A stretch of DNA of 64,000 nt from the NCBI GenBank assembly GCA_030789695.1, contig CM061130.1, positions 12,577,860 through 12,641,859 on the forward strand. Reading direction: 5' to 3'. How positions within the stretch are numbered: position 1 is the stretch's first letter; each line of letters starts with the position of its first letter. Below are positions 33,297 to 43,514 of the stretch, in pieces. Under the pieces are notes generated by a model. The model was given only the letters and a program-made list of their open reading frames with translations, was not told the origin of the DNA and did not search any database. The position numbers and the translations under genes are program-made. The DNA is from Scilla litardierei (taxonomy: Eukaryota; Streptophyta; Magnoliopsida; Asparagales; Asparagaceae).

Positions 33297-33490
33297 TACA
33301 AGGGATCACTCAGAGATTACCCTATTGCATGCAGGCTGTGTATCCGTACAAGGGATCACTCGGAGAGTGCCCTATTGCCCGCAGGCTGTGTATCCGTACA
33401 AGGGATCACTCGGAGAGTGCCCTATTGCCCGCAGGCTGTGTATCCGTACAAGGGATCACTCGGAGAGTGCCCTATTGCCCGCAGGCTGTG
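33297..33490. repeat. 50-bp tandem repeat, about 3.9 copies
   Basis: Unit starts TACAAGGGATCACTCGGAGA. The first copy is diverged; the next three are nearly identical, pointing to recent expansion. Confidence 0.9.
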
Positions 33491-33539
33491 CAAAACAAGA
33501 CACGATGTGACATGACAGGGATGCTTCTTCTAGGGGGTC

Positions 33540-33540
33540 C

Positions 33541-33575
<35 letters not shown>
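33540..33575. repeat. (CA)n microsatellite
   Basis: About 16 CA units inside the solo LTR. Confidence 0.9.
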
Positions 33576-33579
<4 letters not shown>

Positions 33580-33613
33580 ATAACCCTAAGGTGTCAAAAG
33601 TTGTTGATGTTGT

Positions 33614-33640
33614 GCTTAGACTTTGTCGTCAAGTCTAAGC
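33614..33640 (-). other. LTR hairpin H2 (solo LTR)
   Basis: Perfect 10-bp stem GCTTAGACTT/AAGTCTAAGC around loop TGTCGTC. The Tekay counterparts have loop CGTTGTC and a largely different stem. Both are followed by ATCATTTCAC about 25-70 bp on. Confidence 0.7.
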
Positions 33641-35932
33641 CGTCAAGGGGTCCCGGAAGATATCATTTCACGTCCGGTTCTCTTTGTTCATAGTTTAATA
33701 GTTCTAGCAGTCTAAGGCCTAGGCACGGCCAAAAGTGCAAGTGAGTACACTTGCCTGCGGTGGCGAGTGTGTCGTCCGTCCGGAGCGTCCCGTCCAAGCG
33801 TCGCGTCTGTAGTAGTCCGTCTGAAACAGGGTCATGGCGACGGTGTCAGGTCGCATTTTTCAACAAATCCTATTAGGGTTTCTTTCTAAAATTGGCGGGA
33901 CTACCCTAATAGTCAAAAATTCACGTTTTGATGTTTTTGTTCAATCTAGATCGACGTCTACCCTAAGTGCACAGAAAAATTGTCCGATCGTCGATCTTTC
34001 CTATGGTGGGCAACGTTTTACAGATGCTGAAAATAAATTTAGTTCAAGTTGACCAATTTTTAGTTTAGGTTTTGGTTAGCTACGGTATGGGTTTTACTAC
34101 TCGTTAGGGAAACCAACCTCGTGATGTCGTCCAACAAGCGAAAGTCGGGTCTGAACGGTGAAACGTTAGCATCGTCTGGAACTCCTCGACCACGGGTAGC
34201 GTAGCGAGGTACCTCTGGACAGCGGGGCGGTGGCGCAAAATCAACGAGCTAACATCGATTCTCCTCCCCCCGCGAGTAGCGCAACGGATCTTCACGATAA
34301 CGGCGACGTCGGCTAAAAGTACATGCGTGCGGTAACGCATGTGAACTCCAAGAGTCCAAGGGGGCTATCGATAGATGAAGTAGGACCAGAGGAAGATGCT
34401 CGGCCAGGTGGGTGGCCGACGGCGTGAGCTTACGGCGGTGGGTGGCCGTGAGAAGCCGGAGAGGACAGATTTGTGTAACGTCCACTGTCGTGCATCTCAA
34501 CGGAATTCCAGCGACGAACAGAGAAAACAGGAAGGTGCAAAAGGTAAAGGACTTCAAGACGAAGTCAACGACAGTGGAGTTTTTACCGGGGGTGGTCGGA
34601 GGTGGCCGTGCGCGGGCGGCGAAGTTCAGCTTTCAGATCTGTGAAAAACAGCCGATACGGCGTGTTCCGACGAGGATTTCGGGAGCTACATGTAGGCTAT
34701 GAGTGTGATAGAAGTTGCAGTTTGTAGGGGGTTTCGATAGGAGTCCAACGGCAGTAGGGTGGTCGTCCTAGGTGGCCGGATGGCCGGTGGGCGTGAGTTT
34801 TTCGGTGGTGGCGCAGATCTGTAAAACTGTCGTTTGGGTTGTGTTTGAAAGCGTTTTGAGGGAGATAGAGATGAGGGAAGAGGGTAAGGGGAGTTGGAGA
34901 TGATCGGGGGGTCAAAGGGGAGTTTAGCGGAGGTAGCGACGACCGGAGGGGGTGGCCGGAGCGACGGTGGCGGCCGTTTTCCGGCGATCGCGCACAGCAG
35001 ATCTGGGCTGTGTTTACTTGGTGTTTTTGATGGGTTTTTGATGTCTTGGAGAGGTGGAGATGGAGGAGAAGGCGGTGGAGGAGTTGCTGGAGGTTAGGGG
35101 AGGCCGGGGGCTCGCCGGTGGTGGCCGTGTTGGCCGGAGCGCGCACGCAAGGGCTGCCAAAAGCAAGGTGCTGCCATGGGGGTTTTCTTGGTGTTTTTAA
35201 GAGAGAGAGGAGAGAGAGGAGGGAGGAGGATGACCGGAATATGGTGGTGGGTGGCCAGAGCTCTCGCCGGCGGCGAGGGGAGGAAGAAGAACGCGCGTAG
35301 GGAGGAGGGCGGCTGGCCATGCGTGAAGCCCTAAGGGTTTTGGGAGATGTTGTTTAATATGTGATCATTTGCTAAATAGGGATAAGAAGGGGGTAGGTTT
35401 AAGCTAAAAAAGAGAGATAATGTGAGAGGGGAAGAGTGTATTTAAGGGTAATCTAAAGTGAGGGTAGCCCAGTGAATCATATGGGATACGTAAGAATCCA
35501 AGAGAGATTTGGTTAAGTTTGAATTTCGAAATTGGATTAGGCTAATCAATGGTTGCAAATTGATTAGGGGATATCTTCCACTACAGGTATCGGAAAAATA
35601 ATCCGAAAATATCGGGACGATCGTGGAGACGATAAGAACGGGGCTACGGGGTCCGATCTCGTGCTACACCTACCAAAAATTATCGTAAAATCGGGAACCG
35701 AGTATTGAGGCCAAAAGACCAAAACGCCCTTCCATTCAAAGCTGTTTTGCGAGAAAACGAGCCGTGAAATGACGTTCCTGAATATTACCATAAAATTCTA
35801 TACTTCCATACGGTCACAACGGCATATCACATCGTAATACCGAAACCAAGAAAGAGCCAAATAAAATACGTGCACGAAAAAGTACGTGCACGTAGAAAAT
35901 ACGAACGGTCGGAAAGCGGCCGTTACACTAGG

Positions 35933-36070
35933 ACACTAAACTCCCACAAAGAGAGTTACTCCCACAAAGAGAGTTATTCCTACAAAGAGAATATCCTAAG
36001 TCCCACAAAGAGACAACCTCCCACAAAGAGAGAAAGATCTAATTCCTACAAAGAGAATTAGAAACACAAA
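35933..36070 (-). repeat. Degenerate CCCACAAAGAGAG repeat in LTR E
   Basis: Seven or so copies of TCCCACAAAGAGAG-like words, repeated at about 40830-40970 in the other LTR. In sense orientation this lies in the R/U5 part. Confidence 0.6.
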
Positions 36071-36436
36071 TTACACCAAGTAAAGTAAATACTCTTACCT
36101 ATGCCTTGAGATGCTTACTCATGAATGGATGCAAGGCATGGAAGAGGATCTCCAAGTGTTGTGATATGCTTGAGAGCACTTGGATAATTTCCCTTGAGCT
36201 GGACTTCAATGCATGAAGATAGATGAATGCTCAATTGAGGGAAAATGAGGGAGCTTGAGAGTTGCTTATTGATCTCTTGAGATTTTCTATAGAGTCAAGA
36301 GTTATCAAGTGTTGTCAAGAGTTCTCAAGTGAAGGCAGCAAACTCAAATATATAGGAACCCCATATCAAGCCCCAAAACCCAAAGAAATAGCCAAAGAAA
36401 GAATTCAACAATGGCTAGAAACTGGGCGAAAACGAC

Positions 36437-36970
36437 AGGAACAATCGACTGTTGATCAAAAGACAGTCGACTGATCAACGGCTAAAAAATATCCAACAGC
36501 TATAATCTGAGCCAGGACAGTCGACTGAAGAAGTCAATACAGTCGACTGACAAACAAGACAGGCGCCTGTAAATCCTTCAGCAGGCGACTGCAGCAGGGG
36601 ATGGATCGAAACAGAGAGCTGCACTCTTTCTCCAATTCTTCGCACAGGCGACTGATGTTAATACTACAGTCGACTGTCAAATAGTCAAGCGACTATACAT
36701 TCTTCATCAATCGTCTGCAGTATAAAATGGAGAAACAACAGAGAGATGCAGAGAATGCACTTACTCTATACAAGCGACTGATGACCAATCTCCAGGCGAC
36801 TGTAAAACTACAGGCGACTGTAACTGATCGACAGACGATTGTGCGTAAAGCTCAAGTTTGAGTCAATAGAAATGTTGACTTGAGATGTGCATGTCAGGCG
36901 ACTGTAGAAGGATCTACAGGCGACTGGAAATCACCCAGTCGACTGTGTTTCCTTCAGAAGGCGACTGGCG
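36437..36970 (-). promoter_or_regulatory. CAGTCGACTG palindrome array, 3' LTR of Copia E
   Basis: About 18 copies of CAGTCGACTG or CAGGCGACTG-like variants within 530 bp. In sense orientation it lies just upstream of the TATA box (minus strand, 36355-36347). Confidence 0.8.
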
Positions 36971-37411
36971 GAAAGCCAGAGACTCCAAATGAGTCTTTGG
37001 TCAGAGTGAACCTATTGGGTTGGATTCTATGATAATCCTAAGGCTCACTAAGATTGTTAGATGCATATGCATAAATGAGTGAACCATCTAACAAGGCATC
37101 ACAATAATCCTAGACTCAAAAAAGAGAGAAAGCAATAAAGTAAATTTCATGGATTACAATGCTTTCCTTAGAGTCTAAGTCTTTAATCTAGATGCCTTGA
37201 TTGCTTTCCATCATCTCCAAGCTTTGGCACTTCTCAAGTCCAAGCTTAGGATCTTCTCCACTTGATGTCCATCCTTGCATCAAGTGATTAGTCTCCAAGA
37301 AAGATATTCTTGAGATAAAACTGAAAGACTAAAACATGAGAGTCATTAGCAACAACATAATGTTGTGATCATCATCAAAATAAGATTGGTATAAAACACC
37401 AATACTCAACA

Positions 37412-38327
37412 ATCTCCCCCTTTTTGATGATGACACACATTATGTAAAATACAAAGTATTAAAGCACAATGCTAATGAGCTCCCCCTACTTATATGCACC
37501 AAATAAACAATGAGCTACACAAAGGTAAATACTCATAATACAAACTGAAATCAAGGTGACATATAATAGGCATGGATTACATAAACCAATTGTAGACAAA
37601 TGTAAAATACAATATCATGCAAACATGCAAGGTTTATCTAATCCAATATATATCTCCCCATATGCATATGAATATATCTCCCTATATATATTTACATAAT
37701 GCATATATCTCCCCCCTTGACATCGTCAAAAAGGTGGACATCAAAAATATCCCCCTTTGTCATCTTAACCAAGATGTGACAATATGCAAGAAAAGAAAGA
37801 TATGTATGATACCAAATATAAAAATTTAGTGGGTATCAATTCACTATCCCATGCTCCCCCTAGATCATAGAAATGGTCAACTTTTGACTTTTAGGATCTA
37901 ATACCAATTATAATTAATGAAGTCATGGGCCAAGAGTGTATCAAAGCAATAGATATGGAAAAATCAAGCTTCAAAGATACACAAAGAATATTGCCAAAAA
38001 CAAATATATCATGAAACATGTTGGCAATATACAAGAGGTTTGGTTTGAGATCAAAAACAACCAAATGTGAATAAAGATCTCAAATAACCTCCGAAATGAG
38101 AGTTAAAATTTGTCTTAAAATACTTTAAACATATAACATATTAACTCCCCCATTGACATACACATGGATCAGAAAAGCATGCATGTCAACAAACCCCAAG
38201 GTCCACATTTTTATGAAAAATAAGTTTGAAAAAAATTTCAAAATCATGAAACATGCACAAACAATGGGTATGCTAAAAATAAACCTTCAAGCACAATACC
38301 CATGCAATATGCATATGAGTGAGGAAC
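37412..38327 (-). other. Copia E 3' internal region without genes
   Basis: Starts at the polypurine tract (plus strand ATCTCCCCCTTTTT, 37412-37425) and runs to the gag stop. AT-rich, with repeated TCTCCCC words and no pol remnants recognised. Confidence 0.7.
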
Positions 38328-40412
38328 CTAAACATTAGGCAACCAAACCCAAGAGAAGTTTGATTTCCTAATGTAATCACATGAGGTGATCACATCCCTA
38401 ACTAGAGAGTTGATGTAACTATCCCTCTCTTGCACACTAACCTTAGTGGGAATCCATAATCTCAAAGATTTCCTAGGCAAGGGTTTTGCCTTTGCAAGAG
38501 GGGGTGATGTGGCATGCTTAAGTGTAGAAACGAATTTCTTGACATGCAAAGAATGAGGATTTTGATTCTTAGCAAAAAATGAATATTTTTCATTCTTCCT
38601 CATTACCTCGTGATCTACATGCTTCTTATTGATGTTATTGTTGTACAAGAAAGCATGTTGATTCTTCTTAGGTGCTTTAGCAATATTTCTTGTAATTGCA
38701 CCATAAGAGGAATTAGAGGTAGGTTTGGGAACCACATTTTGAATATAACCCAAACCTCCTTTATGATTTGCCGGATGTTGTTTTTTCAACAAATCGTGGA
38801 GTGAATCCCTAGAATACACAAAGCTTATGAGCTTACGGGATTCCTCTTCACATTTCAACGTAAGTTGTTGAATGTGAGCATCTAAGCTAAGGTTTTGAGC
38901 AACAAGTTTTTCATTTGTAAGACTCAATTCCTTAACTTGAGAGAGAAGTGTGTCTCTCTTACTAGTGTCATAAGCAAGCCTTTCATCATGAATTACACTA
39001 GCAATTTCTAGTTCATGCAACTTACTCTTAGCAATTCTATATTTAGCTTTTAATCTATTGTAAGAGTTGATGCACTTACTAGCCTTTTCGAAAACCATAC
39101 CGAAACGATGTTCAAGCTCCTCGTATGAGATCTTCTCTTCAATCTCATCAATGACATCATCTTTGACTACCTCGTCGCTTTCCTCCTTGCTTGAGCGAAG
39201 CGAAGACTCTTCCTCATTAGCCATGAGGCAAGATTCCTCATAGGAATTGTAATTATCGAGCCAAGCATCCAATTCCTCCTCAGTTAATCCGGATGGGATT
39301 GGAATAGGAGCAACAAAGGTTACAAAGCATGCATGAGCATCATCCTTTGCATCCTCCTCTTTGTTGCTCGAAGTGTCTTCACTCGAATCATCAAAGGTCC
39401 CGATTAGTCCCTTCTTTTGGTTCTTGGACTTGGACCTTCCTTTCCAATACTTCTTCCCTTTACCCTTGTAAGTTTCTTTGTTGGGTTTGGAAGGGCATTC
39501 GGTGGACAAGTGACCTTTTCCACTGCAAGTATAACAAGTATGAACCTTGTTAGAATTGGAGACAAACTTTGACAAAGACTTACCTTGCTTGCATTTGAGG
39601 AATGCTTTGAATTGCTCGGCAAGCTCCTCAATTTCTTCTCCACTTTTATCTTCTTGCTCATCTTCTTCACTAGGAGCTTCTCGATGGAATTTACTCCTCC
39701 ACTTGATTGGCTCCTCCTTGGCATGGAATGCAACCCCCTTTTGCTTCTCTAGCTTCTCGGACTTTATTGGTTGAATCACCTTCTTGTGTTGAAGCTTCAC
39801 TTCATATGTCATGAGATTACCAATGCACTCCTTAACGGTATATTTGGACGTGTCATATGACTCCAAAATTCCGTTGGCCTTTGACTCCCAACGAGATGTG
39901 AGAGAGTCAAGGATATTCTCTACATGATCCTCTTGGGAAATCATCTTCCCGAGTCCCTCCAAATCGTTCACGATCTCAGTGAACCTTGTGAACATATCTG
40001 AAATGCTTTCGCATTCCTGCCTCTTAAACATTTCATATTTAGATCTAAGCACAGTTTGTTTAGATTTCTTTACCTTCGTTGTCCCTTCATGACAAATCTC
40101 CAAGGTATGCCAAATATCGTTGGCCGTTTTGCACATGGAGATAAGGTTGAACTCATTTTCTGAGAGAGCGCAATGTAATGCGTTCATAGCTCTCGCATTG
40201 AACTTGATCGAGTCCTTCTCCGCCTTTGTCCTTGAAGCCGCGGGTGTAGTGGGCTTCTCAAATGGCACCTCTGTGATGTCCCATAGGTCTTGACCCTCCA
40301 TGTAGATCATCATCCTGATCTTCCAACTAGGGTAGTTGGTTCTGTTGAAGAGCGGGGGTCGAACGGTTGAGTGACCTTCTTCATGAGACGCGGATGAGGC
40401 GTTGAATGCCAT
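38328..40412 (-). CDS. Copia E gag, intact
   Basis: An uninterrupted 694-codon frame if started at MAFNASSASH (40412). The open frame extends 16 codons upstream into the leader and primer-binding site. The N-terminal part (LFNRTNYPSWKIRMMIYMEG, about residues 21-40, through TFTRFTEIVNDLEGLG-like sequence) is the gag domain of plant Copia elements (UBN2 type, PF14227). A zinc knuckle CYTCSGKGHLSTEC lies near residue 293. An acidic linker and a long coiled-coil-like segment (KLHELEIASVIHDERL to ISFVYSRDSL) follow, then a basic tail. It stops about where protease would begin in SIRE polyproteins, so pol has been lost as a block. An open frame of this length suggests recent activity or selection for gag. 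Confidence 0.88.
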   Translation of the reverse strand: MAFNASSASHEEGHSTVRPPLFNRTNYPSWKIRMMIYMEGQDLWDITEVPFEKPTTPAASRTKAEKDSIKFNARAMNALHCALSENEFNLISMCKTANDIWHTLEICHEGTTKVKKSKQTVLRSKYEMFKRQECESISDMFTRFTEIVNDLEGLGKMISQEDHVENILDSLTSRWESKANGILESYDTSKYTVKECIGNLMTYEVKLQHKKVIQPIKSEKLEKQKGVAFHAKEEPIKWRSKFHREAPSEEDEQEDKSGEEIEELAEQFKAFLKCKQGKSLSKFVSNSNKVHTCYTCSGKGHLSTECPSKPNKETYKGKGKKYWKGRSKSKNQKKGLIGTFDDSSEDTSSNKEEDAKDDAHACFVTFVAPIPIPSGLTEEELDAWLDNYNSYEESCLMANEEESSLRSSKEESDEVVKDDVIDEIEEKISYEELEHRFGMVFEKASKCINSYNRLKAKYRIAKSKLHELEIASVIHDERLAYDTSKRDTLLSQVKELSLTNEKLVAQNLSLDAHIQQLTLKCEEESRKLISFVYSRDSLHDLLKKQHPANHKGGLGYIQNVVPKPTSNSSYGAITRNIAKAPKKNQHAFLYNNNINKKHVDHEVMRKNEKYSFFAKNQNPHSLHVKKFVSTLKHATSPPLAKAKPLPRKSLRLWIPTKVSVQERDSYINSLVRDVITSCDYIRKSNFSWVWLPNV

Positions 40413-40435
40413 TGTTGCAGTATGCAATAACCTCA

Positions 40436-40448
40436 CTCTGATACCAAT
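40436..40448 (-). other. Primer-binding site of Copia E
   Basis: Minus strand ATTGGTATCAGAG directly after the 5' LTR, complementary to the initiator methionine tRNA end as in most plant Copia elements. Confidence 0.85.
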
Positions 40449-42307
40449 TGTAAGGATCACCTTACCCTTGCAATACTAACAACACACACTAGAGGGGGGT
40501 GAATAGTGTAATGGCAATAAAATTGTCCAATTAAAATTTAACTTGCAAATGCGGAATTATAAATGCAAGAGGAATTAAAAGGCACAATCAATCCAAACGC
40601 AAACGCACAGTTTTACCCTGGTTCCCCAAACTTGGATACATCCTGCCACACAAATATTCACTATATTCCCACATAGAGAAGTGAATACAAATCTCACAAG
40701 GAGATACCCCATAAAGAGGATTTATGTCCTACACAAGGACCCAACCAATCCTACACGAGGATCAAGACTCCCACATAGAGAATCACTAACTCCCACTCAG
40801 AGAATTAGGGTTAGCCCTACACTAGGACACTAAACTCCCACAAAGAGAGTTACTCCCACAAAGAGAGTTATTCCCACAAAGAGAATATCCTAAGTCCCAC
40901 AAAGAGACAACCTCCCACAAAGAGAGAAAGATCTAATTCCCACAAATAGAATAAGAAACACAAATTGCACCAAGTAAAGTAAATACTCTTACCTAAGTCT
41001 TAAGATGCTTACTCATGAATGGATGCAAGGCATGGAAGAGGATCTCCAAGTGTTGTGATATGCTTGAGAACACTTGGATAACTTCCCTTGAGCTGGACTT
41101 CAATGCATGAAGATAGATGAATGCTCAATTGAGGGAAAATGAGGGAGCTTGAGAGTTGCTTATTGATCTCTTGAGATTTTGTATAGAGTCAAGAGTTATC
41201 AAGTGTTGTCAAGAGTTCTCAAGTGAAGGCAGCAAACTCAAATATATAGGAACCCCATATCAAGCCCCAAAACCCAAAGAAACAGCCAAAGAAAGAATTC
41301 AGCATCGGCTAGAAACTGGGCGAAAACGACAGGAACAGTCGACTGTTGATCAAAAGACAATCGACTGATCAACGGCTAGAAAATATCCAACGGCTATAAT
41401 CTGAGCCAGGACAGTCGACTGAAGAAGTCAACACAGTCGACTGACAAACAGGACATGCGCCTGTAATTCCTTCAGCATGTGACTGCAGCAGGGGATGGAT
41501 CGAAACAGAGAGCTGCACTCTTTCTCCAATTCTTCGCACAGGCGACTGATGTTAATACTACAGTCGACTGTCAAATAGTCAAGCGACTGTACATTCTTCA
41601 TCAGTCGTCTCTAGTATAAAATGGAGAAACAACAGAGAGATGCAGAGAATGCACTTACTCTATACAGGCGACTGATGACCAATCTCCAGGCGACTGTAAA
41701 ACTACAGGCGATTGTAAACTGATCGACAGACGACTGTGCGTAAATCTCAAGTTTGAGTCAATAGAAATGTTGACTTAAGCTGTGCATGTCAGGCGACTGT
41801 AGAAGGATCTACAGGTGACTGGAAATCACCCAGTCGACTGTGTTTCCTTCAGAAGGCGACTGACAGAAAGCCAGAGACTCCAAATGAGTCTTTGGTCAGA
41901 GTGAACCTACTGGGTTGGATTCTATGATAATCCTAAGGCTCACTAAGATGGTTAGATGCATATGCATGAATGAGTGAACCATCTAACACGGCATTACAAT
42001 AATCCTAGACTCAAAAAAGAGAGAAAGCAATAAAGTAAATTACATGGATTACAATGCTTTCCTTAGAGTCTAAGTCTTCAATCTAGATGCCTTGATTGCT
42101 CTCCATCATCTCCAAGCTTTGGCACTTCTCAAGTCCAAGCTTAGGCTCTTCTCCACTTGATGTCCATCCTTGCATCAAGTGATTAGTCTCCAAGAAAGAT
42201 ATTCTTGAGATAAAACTGAGAGACTAAAACATGAGAGTCATTAGTAATAACATAATGTTGTGATCATCATCAAAATAAGATTTGGTATAAAATACCAATA
42301 CTCAACA
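40449..42307 (-). repeat. 5' LTR of Copia E
   Basis: 1,859 bp, intact, next to target duplication AGCTC. Contains the CAGTCGACTG array (41331-41866) and TATA box (41249-41241, minus strand). Confidence 0.9.
41331..41866 (-). promoter_or_regulatory. CAGTCGACTG palindrome array, 5' LTR of Copia E
   Basis: Counted about 18 sites in 536 bp, five of them the perfect palindrome CAGTCGACTG; the rest are mostly CAGGCGACTG with one or two changes. The array ends about 85 bp upstream, in sense, of TATATATT at 41249-41241. Confidence 0.85.
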
Positions 42308-43514
42308 AGCTCACCCGACGGCCCGCTGACCGTGCCAAGTCGATGCAATTTTCTGTCTTTTGGGCGACGTTTCCAACCGATCGGTTGATTTATCAACCGA
42401 TCGGTTCACCCGATGACCGCAAGATCCAAACGACGAGCCGCTTGCGCTAACTGACCGTGTCACGTGAGCAGATGAAGCTTCTGGAAACCGCAGCCGAAGA
42501 ACATTGTGGCTCACCCGATCGGTTGATACCTCAACCAATCGGGTGAAGTCGTTTTCTATGAATAGCTGCCTAGGTTTTCCAGAAACGAGAGCTGTGTATT
42601 TTTCTGTCTTTTTTCCCTATTGTGACGGCTGGAATTTATTTGTTATTTGTAAGTGTTCTGATCTTTATGAAACTTTGATATTATTTTAATTACAGTGCTA
42701 CTACTTCATTTCAATTGCCTGATTATGATTTTAACGGTCGATTTTCATTTAGATTGCTTTTTAGCTAAAATGTGTGAGTAGTTCCCAAATCTGGGATTTT
42801 GGTGAAAACCCCTTCGTGGGTTCTCCCTAATACGTCCATAGGACTAGGAAATCGATAGTGAATAGGAATCTATTGGTTACGCGGGGTGTTTTATTGTCAT
42901 CGGCGGGAAAAAGACCGCCTTTGACCGTTGGGCCAAGGGGGAATAAACTTGGCGGTTGACTCCCTAGCCATAGCTCACGCTCTTAGCGTTGACATCGAAT
43001 CCTTGCGCGCAGGAGCGACAGGACGAGATGTTGGGAGTTATCGTTGTGAGCTTAGTGCTCCCGGAGTCGGTCAGTGTTAATGGACATGGGAATGCCCACT
43101 GATCGGACCCGGGTAGTTCGGCGTATCATCCTGGGCACCGACCGGAATATCGGGCCCATGGGACGCTGGCATCACTCTTAGAGGCAACGTCTCACCATTA
43201 AACCCTAATTTCGATCGTATTCCTATCCGTAGGGCGTAATAGCGAGAACACATGATAGGGTGGAAACCGAAGTCCCGGGTTTCCCTTTATATTGTTTAAC
43301 CCAGTATTTACATTCCGTTACAACCCATCCATTGATTCGGGTAAACTCGCCCCTATGGTGAATTGGTTCCTTTTAGAAACAAGCACAACCACGCCTCTCT
43401 GTGTTCGACCCCCAAGCCACACTACAACACCGTACGCTTGCTGTATAAATATTTTAAATCTGGTATCCCCCATCATATTGCACACTTTCATGATCACAAA
43501 CCGGGGGGACGTCA
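42308..43514 (+). repeat. 3' LTR of element A, right part
   Basis: Continues 31660-32123 after Copia E. The portion from 42888 matches 14256-14881 of the 5' LTR. It holds the second half of the CCGATCGG array (42375-42545), then CTATGAATAG (42556-42565) as a TATA-like box, and ends GGGGGGACGTCA at 43514. Confidence 0.8.
42375..42545 (+). promoter_or_regulatory. CCGATCGG palindrome array, 3' LTR of A, right part
   Basis: Five copies including perfect CAACCGATCGGTTGA and paired CACCCGATCGGTTGA/CAACCAATCGGGTGA. It ends about 12 bp before the TATA-like box. Confidence 0.75.

Larger units (their letters stand above)
32502..35927 (-). mobile_element. Solo LTR of a third Tekay-like family
   Basis: 3,426 bp, starting TGTCACGCCCCGCTTCCC and ending CGTTACA on the plus strand, flanked by perfect CTAGG duplications (32497-32501, 35928-35932). 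No internal region is present, so it is the product of LTR-LTR recombination. Outer sequence resembles the Tekay and LARD LTRs, the middle does not. It contains a 50-bp tandem repeat, a CA microsatellite, hairpins H1 and H2 and a C-rich block (35330-34250 in sense) giving spurious proline-rich frames. Confidence 0.9.
32124..37411 (-). repeat. 3' LTR of Copia E, split by the solo LTR
   Basis: Plus-strand start TGTAAGGATCACC at 32124, end ACTCAACA at 37411. Minus the insertion (32502-35927 and one CTAGG) it is 1,857 bp, matching 40449-42307 with few differences. Confidence 0.9.
32124..42307 (-). mobile_element. Gag-only SIRE-like Copia element E
   Basis: LTRs at 40449-42307 (5') and 32124-32501 plus 35933-37411 (3', split by a solo LTR), each about 1.86 kb. 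The 5-bp target duplication AGCTC is perfect (32119-32123 and 42308-42312). On the minus strand the 5' LTR is followed by ATTGGTATCAGAG, the initiator-Met primer-binding site, then one intact gag gene, about 0.9 kb without coding sequence, a polypurine tract and the 3' LTR. There is no protease, integrase, RT or RNase H. This is the structure of non-autonomous gag-carrying LTR elements. Confidence 0.9.
14256..43514 (+). mobile_element. Athila-like Ty3/Gypsy element A without RT/RNase H/integrase, carrying nested insertions
   Basis: The 3' part of its 5' LTR (14256-14881) matches 42888-43514, the end of its 3' LTR. A primer-binding site, TGGCGCCATTGCCGGGGA (14889-14906), of the Athila/Tat type follows the 5' LTR. 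The internal region holds a broken gag-protease gene, an array of CCGATCGG palindromes, a broken accessory ORF, several CTTGGGGGAG polypurine motifs and an A-rich block. No reverse transcriptase, RNase H or integrase is seen. Three insertions interrupt it: Copia B in the 5' LTR, the LARD at 20750-29750 and Copia E at 32124-42307. Right of 43514 lies Copia C gag, into which A inserted. Confidence 0.82.

Noticed and set aside
33297..33490. Regular repeats that could suggest a CRISPR-like array
   Set aside because: Units are directly adjacent 50-bp tandem copies with no unique spacers, in plant DNA inside an LTR.
34697..35320. 207-codon frame in the solo LTR
   Set aside because: Low-complexity C-rich strand, no start context or domain; lies inside an LTR.
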